Shown: positions 1 through 13,420, counted from the stretch's first letter. The stretch: 64,000 nucleotides of DNA from Undaria pinnatifida (GCA_012845835.1 JABAKD010000009.1:4217324-4281323), one strand, 5' to 3'. Made by a program: numbers and translations. Notes: generated by a model not told the origin, from the letters alone.

Positions 1-297
1 CCCGTGTTGATCCCTGGATTGTAGTTACATTGCATCCGATTCTTCGCAGTTCGAGTGAAGATTAGGCTTACACAGCGTACGTTAGTACGAAGTCGAAATT
101 GTGACCTGTTGAATGTATATTTTTTACATATGTCCAAATCTTATGGTTAGTGGGTACTTGTCCCAGCTCAAACGCACATACCGCCAAACGTACCGAGATG
201 TCAAACTCCTAAAGTACGTCAAATGCACGACATTCAAATGCCGCCAGTTCGCGTTCTGCAGACCGCATACAGCAGCATAAGTAACAAACACGATAGG

Positions 298-468
298 ACG
301 TGAAAAGTTCAAGTTTTTGTGTAAATGACGCCACCCGACAAATGAATCGAGAAAAACGTGAAACGTACAAGTTTTAGCAGTTGACACCGCCCGCTCATTG
401 AAGCGCGCAAAACGTGGAACGTACAAGTTTCGGCAGCTGACGCCGCCTGCTCAATTAAGCGAGCAAAA
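298..468. repeat. Tandem repeat, about 57 bp x 3
   Basis: Three successive units begin with acgtg at about 298, 356 and 412 and share the pattern acgt-g-aa-gt-caagttt followed by tgac-ccgcc and a gag/gcg-caaa end. Spacing is 56-58 bp and the units differ at many positions, so the array is old. Nothing else recognisable lies in 1-297 or 469-796; short open frames there show no family features. Confidence 0.6.
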
Positions 469-796
469 TACCTTGATTCCGGCCGCCAGTAGCATACAAA
501 AGCCAAGTCAATTTCGTGAAGGATAAATTTTTAGCGTTATTAATTGGCTAATGGCACCGTTGAAGTAACCGAAATGGCAAATTTTTCATTTCATTGATTA
601 GTGGGGTGTAAAAATAGAAACGAACTTAAAAGGAAACACCACACCATAATGCGACCAAAGAATAGGGAGCGCACAAGCAGCAAAACATACAATACCTAGC
701 ATGCCATCTCATCACAAGCTGTCGGAATCCAACACTGTTCCCGAACACAACCGCGGCATAGACACAGACACCACGCCTCAGAAACGAATGATATTC

Positions 797-1695
797 AAGA
801 CTATTATAAAAAATGAAAATACACTCCAGCTGTGAGATCGAAGATTTCGTCAAAACTCATCTTTGCAAGCTGTGTGTGATAATCCGATCGCGCGCATTAC
901 GAGCTGTGTGTCCTCATTAAGGATATAGGTCGGCGACTCCCCTTACAGCTACAGTGTAGCTGTCAGAGTCAACAGGATGATTTTAATCAGTCTGTGCGCG
1001 GAAACTATAAAACCCGTTTCTGAGGGGGACAAAATCTGACAGCTGTGAAGGGAAATGTATCCTTTTATCAAGTAAATCTTGTAAGTGGAATAACCGGTAA
1101 GTGGGGTAGGGCGGAGTTTTGAAGGACGCGGGGGCCTGGTTTTGATCAAAAGCGGGCGGGTTTGGAGAGGGGGGGGGGGGGGGGGAAAGGGGGCAATTTG
1201 TGCATGTAAGCTATAAATCCTTTCGAGGGGATAAATCTGACGGTTTTGGCACCAGTATAATATTGGGGGCGGGGGAGGGGGGGTTGGGCCGGGGGGGGGG
1301 GGGGGGCGTGTGGGGCAGCTCAGTATGTGCCTGGAAACTATACATTATTTTGAGGGGATAAATGTGACGGTTTTGGAAATAATACACCAGTTTATCATGT
1401 ATATGCTCGGGTAAGTCGTACAATCAGTGAGTAAAGAGAGGGTGGAGTGTTCGAGGGGGTGGGGTTGGGATGGGTTGGGGGGGAGGTGGGGGGTGTGGGG
1501 GCGGGGGGGGGGCGGGGGGGGGTGGGGGGGGGGGAGGAAGGGCTTTAGGTGAGGGGTTTGTTATACGTGTGGTGCTAGGTCTAGGCGATGGTGCGGGTGA
1601 TGGGGAAGAAGGGGGCGTTCGAGGCGGGGGGGGGGGGGGGGGAAACAGCGGCATGAATGGCTCTCGAAAGATAATGAGGTGATATCCTGTGCGTG
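797..1695 (+). repeat. R-family dispersed repeat, copy 1
   Basis: First of many copies of a repeat that starts with an AT-rich lead into tacactccagctgtgagatc, continues through tttgcaagctgtgtgtgat and ctccgatcgcgcgcat, and then carries several G homopolymer runs (for example near 1171-1190 and 1290-1307, and 1500-1545). The same sequence appears inverted at 18.9-20.15 kb. Long proline-rich or glycine-rich open frames here are products of the homopolymers and are not genes. Function unknown; it may be a satellite or a non-autonomous element. The sequence at 1696-2269 between this copy and the next shows no gene. Confidence 0.75.
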
Positions 1696-2269
1696 ACAAG
1701 ACTATTGTAGCAATTATTTTGCAACCATAAACGAGATGAAACCAAACATTATACTCCGATCTTAAGACGCCGTTACAATGCCCAACCAACAACCCGCCTC
1801 CCGAGGAAACTGTACGTATACGACCGGTAGTAGACTAACTGGTACTAAATATTCAACACGCCACCCATCCGTCCGCCGCAAATATCTCATTCCTGCACTT
1901 CAAAAGCAAAGAGCATACGCATTGTTGAATAACTACTACACACGCTACCCACCCGTCTACAGGAAGAAAACGTCCCCGCACTAATAAAAAAAGAACACAC
2001 GCAGCGTTTGTTGCATATATCCATTTTGTTTATTTGATAATATATAATCGGAAAACGTTTGTTTGAAGATGGCAACCCACAGTCAACAAAGAACAAGCTT
2101 CCACGGCTTCATAGGTCACATTACGATCCCCTCCAGGTATACCTTCATGCAACCTAATGGGGTTTGATCCCCCACCTCCCCGCCTCGTTTTTTTGTATCC
2201 AACCACCCGACCTAACATCATAACCTGCAAGAGGAGTATTCTACACTATCAAATAGTTGAGATCACATC

Positions 2270-2958
2270 ATTACATTTATTTCCAGCCATTCATGCCATA
2301 GCTCCAATTCATACCCCCCCCCACCCCCCACCCCGCCCAAATGCCCCCTCCTTCCCAATAGCCCGCACCATTGCCTAGCGCCACGCGTATAGAAGCTCCA
2401 AAAGTATACCTGGTGTACATTGGGACGACCTGAAGCTGTTTGAACCCGCCCCCCCCCGCCGCCTTTTCGAAACTCTTCCCTCTCCTCACCTGTTGTACGA
2501 CCTACAGGACATACATGATCAACTAATGCATTCCTTTTACTGTCCCCTTAAAGGATTTATTGTTGCCGCACACATACGATGTTGCTTCCGCCAACCGCCC
2601 GCTGCCCCGCTCTGTGTTGTTTAACCCCCCGCCCCACGCCCGTCAAATCTCCGCCCTTCCTTCACCAGTTACGAATTAAAGTATACACTTACTTGATAAA
2701 CCGATGCATTTCTTTCCAAAGCTGTCAGATTATGTCATCAAAAGCAGGTTTGTAGCTTCCGCGCACAGACTGATTGGCATCACCCTGTTAACCCTGGTAC
2801 AAGCTACACAGCAGTTCCAAAGGGATTCGCCGACCTATATCCACTAAAAGGACACACACCTCCAGTAATATAAGCGATCGGAATATCACACACAACTTGC
2901 AAATAATATGAGTTTCGACGAAATATTACATGTCACAGATGGAGTGTAAACATGTTTT
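2270..2958 (-). repeat. R-family dispersed repeat, copy 2 (inverted, diverged)
   Basis: Runs in the opposite direction to the copy at 797: C-runs, then gctgtcagattatgtc, cgcgcacagactgatt, gccgacctatatcc, gcgatcggaatatcacacac and gagtttcgacgaaat ending in gatggagtgta. It is clearly related to the minus-strand copies at 18.9-20.15 kb but more diverged. With copy 1 it makes a tail-to-tail pair. Confidence 0.6.
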
Positions 2959-2997
2959 CATATACTCCAGTATATATTAAAACTAATCATAGACTTC

Positions 2998-3178
2998 ATC
3001 CAGCGATCAGATCGAATATTTCGTCGGAACGCAAATTTTCCAGCTGTGTGTGCTACTCCGATCGCGGGTCATGGTGGATGCCTGACCTCATTAAAGGGAA
3101 AAGACAGCGACTCACTTCAGGGGGATGGATGATTGAAAAGGGGGGGGTGGGGGGTGGGAGAGGGATCAATTTGTGAAC
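2998..3178 (+). repeat. R-family fragment
   Basis: Short plus-strand piece with the family words gatcgaatatttcgtcggaa, ccagctgtgtgtgctactcc and gatcgcgg, followed by ctcattaaagg and a G-run (3140-3160). It lies head to head with the preceding minus-strand copy. Confidence 0.5.
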
Positions 3179-3354
3179 TAAGCCCGGAAGTAGTAGTCGT
3201 GGCAGCACCGGTAGTAGAGGCAGTACTTGTAGTAGTAGTTGTTGTAGCGGTAGTTTTAGCGGCAGTGGCTTAGTATTAGTAGCCGTAACGGTGGGGACAT
3301 AGGGGTAGTAGTAGCATTGACGGTGGCTGTAGGTAGTACTGTCGAAATGTTAAG

Positions 3355-3361
3355 AGTAGTC

Positions 3362-3411
<50 letters not shown>

Positions 3412-3424
3412 CAGTAGTAGTAGT
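3355..3424. repeat. AGT trinucleotide microsatellite
   Basis: An almost pure run of agt repeats directly abuts the exon-like segment at 3437. The preceding 170 bp (3186-3354) is a degenerate version of the same triplet with many gtagtag words, so the pure core probably expanded recently. Confidence 0.9.
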
Positions 3425-3436
3425 ATCTATACTTAC

Positions 3437-3627
3437 TTTAAATGATCGATGAAGCCGCAGAAGAATACTACAGTAAAATCGGGTTTCCAGAAAATGAGAC
3501 ATCGATGGTACGGAGGTGGCTCCATGATTTGGAACCGGTGAATTACTTGGAGAATCTAGGCCACATCGATCATTGTGCATGTTTCCCACGAACCCAAAGC
3601 CAGAGAACATACGTTGAAGGAGAAATA
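3437..3627 (-). other. Exon-like duplicated segment, copy 1 (191 nt)
   Basis: A 191-nt segment nearly identical to 14837-15027. On the minus strand both copies are bounded by a 3'-splice-like TCAG before TATTTCTC and a perfect 5'-splice-like GTAAGTAT after TTTAAA. Sequence similarity stops within a few bases of these borders. One frame is open across the whole segment in both copies (it contains FSGFGFVGNMHNDRCGLDSP) but I recognise no domain. It could be a duplicated exon, or a piece of a mobile element whose ends happen to look like splice sites. Confidence 0.5.
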
Positions 3628-3972
3628 CTGAGGATACGAGGAGATTGTCGTCCGCGTCGTCCCAGCCGGCTCTGTCGTTGGGACTGACTGTCGCCGCTCT
3701 AGCCGTGGAGTGGACTTCGCGGACTCCCCGTTTTGCACAATTCCAAATACGAACCTGCACCAATACGACAGCTTTCTTCGGAGCAGGAAGGAGCACAAGA
3801 CCCAAGCAACTTGGGAGCCGCGTGTATGGGACTTATCTCGGGGGCTAAACTCCGTGGCGTGAACTGGCGTGTACTGTGACATGAGTACCCTGGCGGGGCT
3901 CGCAGGTTTGCTTGCCTCCGTTTACGCAGTAAAACTCACTCATAGAGGTCTTATTATGGCGTTATGATCGCA

Positions 3973-4105
3973 CTGAAATATATTATAAAAATTAAAATAC
4001 ACTCCAGCTGTGAGATCGAAGATTTCGTCGAAACTCATCTTTGCAAGCTGTGTGTGATACTCCGATCGCGCGCATCACGAGTTGTGTGTCCTCATTATAT
4101 ATGGG
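3973..4105 (+). repeat. R-family fragment
   Basis: Head portion of the R repeat only: tacactccagctgtgagatc, gaagatttcgtcgaaactca, tttgcaagctgtgtgtgata and ctccgatcgcgcgcat, then cctcatta, after which similarity ends. It is almost identical to the head of copy 1 at 797, so truncation looks recent. Confidence 0.7.
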
Positions 4106-5329
4106 AGAAAGCTGACATGGATGGATGCGACCAGATGGACAGCGTGGAGAAGAAGTATACAAACCCCTTATTATCCTTCGAGCTGCAACTATTAATAACA
4201 TGTAGCTGACGTTTTCGCACGCACCTCGTACATACAGCAGTACTACCGTATGTATATACCAGGTATGCAGCAGGATTTCCACCAGCAGATTGAGCACACC
4301 ACCAATGAATAGCAGTCGTTTCCCGTGGCCTCTGCTGTGTCGAGCGACTGTTTTTGTTGCGTCGCTCTTCGAGTGCTGATGATGGCACTGCTTCTTCTAT
4401 CTATTCATAAATATGTAGTTTCACAAACAGAAAAGAGGCCTTCGGGCAAGTAGTCGGCATGGGGGTTGGTCGGGCGCGATATTACACTACAACGTACGAA
4501 CAACTGCCCCGTAGTGCTTGCTCACAACAGCAGCCAGGGATATCGGGTGTTTTGACCTTCTCTATACCAGGTATACCCTAGAATGCCCAGCGCACAACGA
4601 ACGTACCGGTACTGCTGTGCATGGTGGTGGGCCCTTCCATAACAAGATCGTAGAGCAAGTCAACCCGGATCAGACATGTTTCCATGATTTGAGATCCAAT
4701 AGTACAAGGAATATGACACCGCCCCTCAGAAGCATTCTTTTCAGGATAGTCCGTAGGCTGCGGGACCTACTTGCTTAGTTTACTATAGCCAGGCCGCCAG
4801 GCGAAAGGCGTTGTCTGGGGGGCGGGTGCATGCTACCCTGTCCTGTGCCCTACGAATATTGCACCAGGATACACGGCCCTAGCTACGAGTTTAGGCACCA
4901 GGATACGACGTACCAGAGGCTGCTGGGATGCACGGTTTGATGTAGACATATTTAGTTCCACATATATCTGGTACCTTCCATTTACCAGGTATGTTTTTTT
5001 ATTTCCTTGTTTTGGAAACAATCAGCAGTACCAACCTCGGTACTTGTATGTATCCGAAGAGACCACGCCTTACACTTCAGCCAAGTACCAAGCACGGCTG
5101 TACAGGATGTGGTGTCCAGATATTATTTTGCCTATTTTGTATGATCTGCTATATCCAGCCACACCCCATGCCTGATGAGTAGTACCAGGCTCCGTGCTAC
5201 TGAGGGCGTTTCGCGCATGACATTGCTGGTATTTCGTGTATGATATGGAACAATACTCGGGGCTTCTGCGTGGTAACTCCTGATGTAGGTTGTGGCTTAT
5301 GACTGACCACGCCCTGTTACTTTGCTGGT
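4106..5329. other. No gene recognised; accaggta-rich stretch
   Basis: Unassigned sequence. The word taccaggtat or a close relative recurs (about 4257, 4566, 4862, 4896, 4985), which suggests a degenerate short repeat. The interval 3628-3972 also shows no gene. Open frames of 60-100 codons overlap on both strands without family features. Confidence 0.4.
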
Positions 5330-5535
5330 GGCTAGCTGCTGATGTACGCTGTGCTGATCGCGGTTGATATATCGCTCTAGTTTTGGAAACGATTTGCAGT
5401 ACCAACCTCGGTGCTTGTACAACCTCGATACTTGTACTTATCTGATTAGACCACGCCTTACCCTTCCTAAAGTACAAAGCACGGCTATACAGCAGTGTGA
5501 CGTATTGCCGACTTCATTTTATTTTACATGATCTG
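5009..5535 (+). repeat. Direct repeat pair, about 140 bp (5009-5150 and 5388-5535)
   Basis: Two direct copies share ttggaaac-at, gcagtaccaacctcggt, accacgccttac and aagcacggct and end with tacatgatctgct or tgtatgatctgct. They are separated by about 240 bp that already contains degenerate satellite words such as gctgatcgcggttgatat, so the second copy lies inside the edge of the large satellite. Confidence 0.65.
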
Positions 5536-8500
5536 CTCGCTAGTAGCTGCTGACATACGCTTTGCTAATCGCGGATGATTTACCGCTCTGATCGACGCGG
5601 CTGTGTGGTCCAGGCGTGCTATCGGCTCTGCTGCCCATTGTTGATATACGGACGTGCTGGCTATGTTACATATGTATGCGGGGCAGTGCCTGAGAAGGGT
5701 TTGCTGTGCTGATTGCTGTTGATGTACAGCTGCGCCAGAAAAGCTCTCCGTTCGCTGATCGCGGTTGATAGACCGTGCTGGTGATATACAGCTGCGCCGG
5801 ATATGCTGTTGCTTTGCTGATACACCACCCTGGTCGACACCGCTGCGCCAGACATGCTATAGCTTGGTCGGTGTAGATACCGCTGCGTCAGACACGATTT
5901 CGCTTTGATCGCGGTTGATAGAGTGTGCGTCAGACATGATTACGCGTTGATCGCGGTTGATAGAGTGCGCTGGTGATATACAGCTGCGCCAGAGATGCTT
6001 TTGCTTTGCTGATCGCGGTTGATGCACCGACCAGGTCGACACGGCTGTGTCGTCCAGAAGTGCTTTCGCTTTATTTATTATATTTTATGCTGTTGATATA
6101 CAGCTATACCGCGCTGGTGATATACAGCTGCGCCAAAGATGATTTCGCTTTGCTGATTGTGGCTGATACACCGCCCAGGTCGACACGGCTGTGTCGACCA
6201 GAAGTGCTTTTGCTTCGGTTTTGATTGCTGTTGATATACAGCTCTCGCGGTTGATACACCGCCCTGGTCGACACGGCGGTGTCGTCCAGAAGCGCTTTCG
6301 TTTTATTTAATCGTATTTATTGCTGTTGATATACAGCTATACCGCGGTTGTGATATACAGCTGCGCCAGAGATGCTTTTGCTTTGCTGTTCGCGGTTGAG
6401 GCACCGCCCAGGGCGACATGGCTGTGTCGACCAGAAGTGCTTTCGCTTTCGTTTTTGATTGCTGTTGATATACAGCTTTTGCGGTTGATATACCGCCCTG
6501 GTCGACACGGCTGTTTGGTCCAGGAATGCTTTCGCATTTATTTCTGATGGCTGTTGATATACAGCTATCCCGCGCTGGTGATATACAGCTGCGCCGAATA
6601 TGATCTTGCTTTGCTGATAGCGGTTGATATACCGCCCAGGTCGACACGGCTGTGTCGTTCAGAAATGCTTTCGCCATTATTTTCGATTGCTGTTGATATA
6701 CAGCTCAGATATGCTTTCGCTTTGCTGATCGTGGTTGATATACAGCGCTGGTGATATACACTTGCGCCAGATATGTTTTTGCTCTGCTGATCGCAGTTGA
6801 TACCGCCCTGGTCGACATGGCTGTGTCGTCCAGAAGTGCTCTCGCTTTCGATTTTGATGGCTGTTGATATACAGATACACCGCGCTGGTGATATACAGCT
6901 GCGCCAGAGATGCTTTTGCTTTGCTGATAGCGGTTGATACACCGCCCAGGTCGACACGGCTGTATCGTCCAGAAGCCCTTTCGCCTTAGTTTTTTTGCTG
7001 TTGATATACAGCTATACCGCGCTGGTGATATGCAGCTGCGCCAGAGATGCTTTTGCTTTGCTGATCGCGGTTGATACACCGCCCAGGTCGACACGGTTGT
7101 GTCGACCAGAAGTGCTTTCGCTTCAGGTTTGATTGCTGTTGATATACAGCTCTCGCGGTTGATATACCGCCCTGGTCGACACGACTGTGTTGTCCAGAAG
7201 TGCTTTCGTTTTATTTATTTATTTATTTTATTTATTGCTCTTGATGTACAGCTATACCGCGCTGGTGTATACAGCTGCGCCAGAGATGCTTTTTCTTTGC
7301 TGTTCGCGGCTGAGACACCGCCCAGGTCGACGCGGCTGTGTCCACCAAAAGTGCTTTCGCTTTCGTTTTTGATTGCTGTTGATATACAGCTTTCGCGGTT
7401 GATATACCGCTCTGGTCGACACGGCTGCGTGGTTCAGAAATGCTTTCGCTTTTATTTCTGATGGCTGTTGATATACAGTTATACCGCGCTGGTGATATAC
7501 AGCTTCGCCGGATATGCTGATAGCGGTTGATATACCGCACTGGTCGACACGCTGTGTCGTCCAGGGGTGATTTCGCCATAATGTTCGATTGCTGTTGATA
7601 TACAGCGCAGATATACTTCCGCTTTGCTGATCGTGGTTGATATACAGCTGCGCCAGATATGTTTTGCTTCGTTGATCGCGGTTGATACCGCCCTGGTCGA
7701 CATGGCTGTGTCGTCCAGAAGTGCTTTCGATTTCGATTTTGGTGGCTGTTGATATACAGCTACACCGCGCTGGCGAAATACAGCTGCGCCAGAGATGTCT
7801 TTGCTTTGCTGATTGCGGTTGATACACCGCCCAGGTCGACACGGCTGTGTCGACGAGAAGTGCTTTCACTTCAGTCTTCTGATCGCTGTTGACATACAGC
7901 TTTCGTGGTTAATATACCGCCCAGGTCGACACGGCTGTGTCGTCCAGAAGTGCTTTCGCTTTAATTTGGATTGCTGTTGATATACAGCTACACCACGCTG
8001 GTGATATACAGTTGCACCAGAGATGCTTTTGCTTTGCTGATCGCGGTTGATACACCGCCCAGGTCGACACGGCTGTGTCGACCAGAAATGCTTTCGATTT
8101 TGTTTTTGGTTGCTATTAATATACAGCTCTCACGGTTGATATACCGCCCAGGTCGACACGACTGTGTCGTCCAGACGTGCGTTTGCTTTGGTTTTTGATG
8201 GCTGTTGATATACAGCTATGCCGCGCTCATGACGGACAGCTGCGCCGGTTATGCTCTTGCTTTGCTGATAGTGATTTATATACCGCACTGGTCGGCGCGG
8301 CTATGTCGTCCAGAAGCGTTCTCGCTTTAGATTTTGATTGCTGTTTATATACAGCTCAGATATGCTTTGACTTTGCAGATCATGGTTGATATACAGCTGC
8401 GCCAGATATGTTTTGCTTTGCTGATCGCGGTTGATACCGCCTTCGTCGACATGGCTGTGTCATTCAGAAGTGCTTTCGCTTTTGACTTGGATGCTGTTGT

Positions 8501-11500
8501 ATGCAGCTATATTGCCCTGGTGACATGCAGCTGCACCAGATATGGCTTAGCTCTGCTGATTGCGGTTGATATACAGCGCTGGTGAAATACAGCTGCGCCA
8601 GATATGCTTTTGTTTTGCTGATCGTGGTTGATATACCGCTCTGGTCGACACGGCTGCATTTTCTAGTAGTGCTTTCGATTCGGGTTTTGATTGCTGCTGG
8701 TATACAACTACACCACGCTGTTGATTTACATCTGCGGCAGATATGTTTCTGCTTTGCTGATCGCGGTTGATGTATTGCTCGACATGGCCGTGTCGTCCAG
8801 AACGGCTTCGCTTTAAGTTTTTGATGCCTGTTGACGTACAGCTATACCGCGCTGGTGACATACATCTGCGCCAGATATTTCTCTTCCGGCTCATCGCGGA
8901 TGATATACCGCTCTGGTCGACACGGCTGTGTTGTCCAAAACGGCATCGCTTTAAGCTTTCGATGGCTCTTGATATACAGCTGCGCTATATATGCTTCCGC
9001 TATGCTGATTGCGGTTGATGTTCCGCGCTGTTGATACACAGCTGCGCTCTGGCTGCCACGGGTGTGTCGTCCAGAGCGGCTTCGCTTTAAGTTTTCGATT
9101 GCTGTTGACATACAGATATACTGCGCTGGTGACATACATGTGCGCCAGATATGTTTCTTGCTGCTGATCGGGGTTGATCTAACGCCCTGGTCGACGCAGC
9201 TGCGTCGTCCAGAACGGTTTCGCTTTAACCTTTTGATGGCTGTTGATATATAGCTGCGCCAGATATATATGCTCCCGCTGTGCTGATAGCGGTTAATGTT
9301 CCGCGCTGTTGATATACAGCTGTGCCAGATATTATATCCCTTTGCTGATCGCGGTTGGTATACCGTGGTGTTGATATACCGTTGTGCCGGGTATGCTTTT
9401 GCTTTGCTTATCGCGGTTGATATACAGCGCTGGTCGGCACGGCCGTGTCGCCCAGCGGTGCTTTTGCTTAGTATTGTGATTGCTGTTGATATACGAATGC
9501 GCCAGATATACTTTCGCCTTGCTGACCGCGGTTGATATACCGCGCTGGTGATGTACAGCTGCGGCAGATATGCTTTTGATTTACTGAACGCGATTGATAT
9601 ACCACGCTGGTGATATACAGTTGCGCCATATATGCCTTTGCTTTGCTGATCGCGGTTGATGTACTGCCATCGTCGGCTGCGTCGCCCAGTAGGGCTTTCG
9701 CTTAAAGTTTTGATTGCTGTTGATACACAGCTATACCGCGCTGCTGGTGATATACGGCTGTGCCAGATAGTGCTAGATATGCTTCGCTTCGCTGATCGCA
9801 GTTGATATACCGCGCTGGTAATACGCAGTTGGGCTAAATAGGCATTTGCTTGGCTAATCTCGCAGTTGATATTCCGCCCTGGTCGACACGGCTGTGTCGT
9901 CCATAAGCCCTTTCGCTTTAGTTTTGATTGCTGTTCATATGCAGCTATACCGCGCTAGTGATATACAGCTGCGCCAGATATGCTCTTGCTTTGCTGATTG
10001 CGGTTGATACACCACCCTGGTCGACACGGTTGTGTCGTCCAGAAGGGTTTTCGCTTCAGTTTTCTGATTGCTGTTGAATCCGGCGCGCCAGACATTATTT
10101 TGCTTTGCTGATCGCGGTTTATATACAGCGGCACCAATTGCGTTTTGCGTTGCTGATTGCGGTTGATTTACGGCGCTGGTGATAACAGCTGAGTCATAGA
10201 TGCCTTTGGTTTGCTGATCGCGGTGAATTTACCGCTCTAGGAGTCACGACCGTGTCGTTCAGCAGCGCTGTCGCTTTGGTGTCCTGACCGCTGTTGATAT
10301 ATTGCTACGACAGTATGCTTTCGCTCGGCTGATCGCGGTTGATACACCGCACTTTGATATGCAGCTGTGCCAGATATACTTTCTTTCTGTGGATCGCAGT
10401 TGATATACCGCTCTGCTCGACACGGCAGTTTGGCCCAGAAGTGCTTTCGCTTTCCTGATCGTAGTTGATATACGACTGGATTAGTTGTGTTTTCGCGTTG
10501 CCGATTGGTTATGCTGCAGTGGGGACATACACACTTCATGGCCGGCTGGGCCAAACGTGCTTTCGCTCTGCTGATCACCATGGATGTACGGCTATGCCAG
10601 ATATGCTTTCGCGCTGCTGACCGTGGTTACATCGCTCTGGTCGACACGACTGTCGCCCAGCAGCGTTTTCGCTTTGCTGCTTGGGGTTGATATGCAGCTG
10701 TGCCTTTTGTACTTTCGCCTTGAAAAAAAGAAAAAAAAATCGTGGGCGCGGGTGTGCCTGAGGGAGTTGGTTTTGCCGATCGCTGTTGATATACAGGGGT
10801 CGCAGATATTCTTTCGCTTTGCGGATCGCGGGGATCTACCTCCCTGGTCGACACGGTTGTGGCGTCTTGAGTGGCCTTCGCTTTGCTGTTTGTTGACATA
10901 CGACTGGGCCGGGCGTATTTTGCTTTGACGATACGCGTCTAGGCGATCTCGCTGGGCCGATCGCGGTTGATGTGCCGCCCTGGTCGACTGATCGCGGTTA
11001 ATGTACCGCCCTGGTCGACACGGCTGCGTCGTCCAGCAGTGCATCTGCTCCCTTGCTCACGGTTGATACACGGCTGGGTTAGTTGTGTTTGGCTGTGCTG
11101 ATTGGTTAGGCTGCTCATTGACATGGTGGTATTACGGTTGCTATCGGTTGCTATTGTTTCGCTCCTCGCTAGCAATATATCGCTTCCATAGGCACGGCGG
11201 TGCCAGCGGGCTTTGCGTCGCTGACGTCGGTACGGCAGTAGCAGCGTTTTTTTTTTTTTTTTTTTTTTTGTTTTGCTGGCCTCGGTACGTTGTGCTGCCA
11301 CCTCTCTGGTCGCTGGTTGGGTGTAGTGGATATACCACCATCGCTGGATCGGCTTTGCCGGGGATATGTTGTCTTGCCAGTGGCTGAGGTTCACAGATGG
11401 TTCGGCTGTCTTCATTGCCGCGGCTGACTTTCCGATCGCGGCTGAGACACAGATATGGCGGACATGGGTCAGCGTTGCGACCGCTATACCACTCGTGACT

Positions 11501-13420
11501 GTTGATTTACACTTCATGCTGACGCAGTTTAATCAGAGGCGACTGTGTGTGTCGCGGGTTGCGGGGTTACACAGCTAGGGTTGGTGTGCTGACAACGTCA
11601 TTGCAGTCGATACGGCATATATGATGCCTCCCTTGTCTTCTCACCGACGCGCGCAGGTTACATTTTAATAATGGGCGGGGTTACCATGTGGCAGGTTAAC
11701 CCGCTTCTGCTGCGAGAGATAGAGACTCTGCGAAACAAGATCGGAACGAACTCATGGTCTAACTTCGCTGGTTGCTGGTTGGTTGCGGTTAGCACACGTA
11801 TCTTGCTGCTTGCTGTGTTCATCCAGATGTTGACAATTATCTTCGTGCCGCTACTGATTCACGAGTCGCGGTTGAGACACAGTTGTTGGTGACATGGGTC
11901 AGGGTGGCGACCGCTATACCGACCGCGATACCGACCGCTGTACCTCTCTTTACTGTGGATATACAGTTCATGCTGATGCAGTTTCATCATGGATGGCTGC
12001 ATGTTTCGCTTGTTGCGGTGGTTACACAGCTATCGTTGACGCGCAGATCGAACAGTTATCACTGGCTCGGCTGCACCAGATGCTTTCGCTTTGCGGATTG
12101 CTGTGGGTACTAATACCCCCTTTGGGACTTCGGAGAGCAACGTTGACGAATATAACTGGCAATTGCAGGGTCAGCCACACCACGTTACACGGGGTGCTAG
12201 CTTAAGGAGTGGGAATTTTCATGTGCGACTCCAACGCAAGAAGCTGCGCGATACGCGCGTAGCATGACACACCGTGTGCTACGCACTCATGCTATGACGA
12301 TGACCGCCTTTCTTACTTGTTTTATCGCTATGCGTGGGCTCCGAAAGGGGTAATGTCGGTATTAATGTGGGTATACAGCTGTCGCTGACACACGGCTGTG
12401 TGGATATGCAACCATCATTGGCACTGTTGTGCCAGAGAGGGTTTCACTTTGCTGATCACTGTTGATATACAGCTGTGCCAAAAGTACTTTCGCTTTGCGG
12501 GTTGCTGCTAACATACAGCTATTGCCCACACTGATGTGTTGTCGCTGTTCCCTCGCTAGTCGCCGTTGATAGTCGTTGATCACTGTCGCTGTTGATATAC
12601 AGCGGTTGATGGCACGGCTGTCATATTGGCTGTTTCGTCGCTGATTGCTGTTATACGACGATCTCCGGCGCGGGCTATTGACTGTTGCTTCGCTGATCAA
12701 TGTTGGTATACAACAATCTCCGGCGCAGCCGTGCCGGAGCTGCTTTGCGTGACTGCTGACGTGGCTGGAATATGGTTGCGGTGGCTTCGCTAGTCGCTGT
12801 CGGTATACAGCAATCACGGGCACGGTTGTGCCAGAGGCTCTACTTCGCTGACCTCGGCGTGGCAGTGCCAGGGGCTTCTGATTGGCGGATCTCGGCCCGG
12901 CGGTGCTAGAGGCTTTGTTTTTGCTGATCTCTATAGATATACAGCTATGACTGGCACGGCGGTATTATCTCTGGGCCGCTGCAGTTGATTTGCGTGTTGC
13001 TGATGATAGTTTCTGGGTGCTGTATCAATATACAAAAGCTATCGATCACACGACTGTGTCCATATATAATGGCCGCTGCTTCGTGGATTGAGATTGTTGT
13101 ACCATCATCGCTATCACGGCGGTGCCGGAGATGCTTTTGCCTAGCTGATTGCTGATGTCAAACAGATACTGACGCCTGTCTTCGTCGCCGCTATTGCTTC
13201 GCAAGTCGCGGTTGACAGACAGTTATGGCTGACATGGGGTCAGAGTTGCGCCCGCTATACCGCTTGTTACTCTGTCACTATGCATGTCATGCTTACGCAG
13301 TTTTATCAGAGGTGATAGTGTGTATCGCTGGTGGCAGTGATTACACATCTATGGTTGATGTGCTGACAACGTGCTTACAGTCGACACTGCATACATTTCA
13401 ACGGATACCGAGACGGCTGC
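5330..13420. repeat. Large satellite with alternating 140- and 89-bp monomers
   Basis: A single repeat family fills about 8 kb. In the core (about 5990-10140) the word gtcgacacggctgtgtcg recurs at roughly 6035, 6179, 6267, 6412, 6501, 6640, 6811, 6950, 7087, 7175, 7327, 7415, 7543 and onward; steps are mostly 137-152 or 88-91 bp, often alternating, giving a higher-order unit near 230 bp. Each unit also holds gctgttgatatacagc and gctttgctgatcgcggttga. Several words are hairpins: cgacac-ggct-gtgtcg and gctgt-tgatat-acagc. Towards both edges, especially after 10.5 kb, units decay and include a run of about 25 T (11246-11270). Open frames up to 205 codons occur on the minus strand but jump frame from unit to unit, so I do not call them genes. 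Confidence 0.9.

Noticed and set aside
1424-1792. Long proline-rich and glycine-rich open frames in the R repeats (also at 19238-19648)
   Set aside because: They are generated by C and G homopolymers, appear on both strands and follow the repeat wherever it occurs.
7252-7869. 205-codon minus-strand open frame in the satellite
   Set aside because: Monomer lengths are not multiples of three, frames jump between monomers, and similar frames occur throughout the array only because the DNA is repeated.
5990-10140. CRISPR-like look of evenly spaced palindromic words
   Set aside because: The intervals are themselves repeated satellite sequence, not unique spacers, and the host is clearly eukaryotic.
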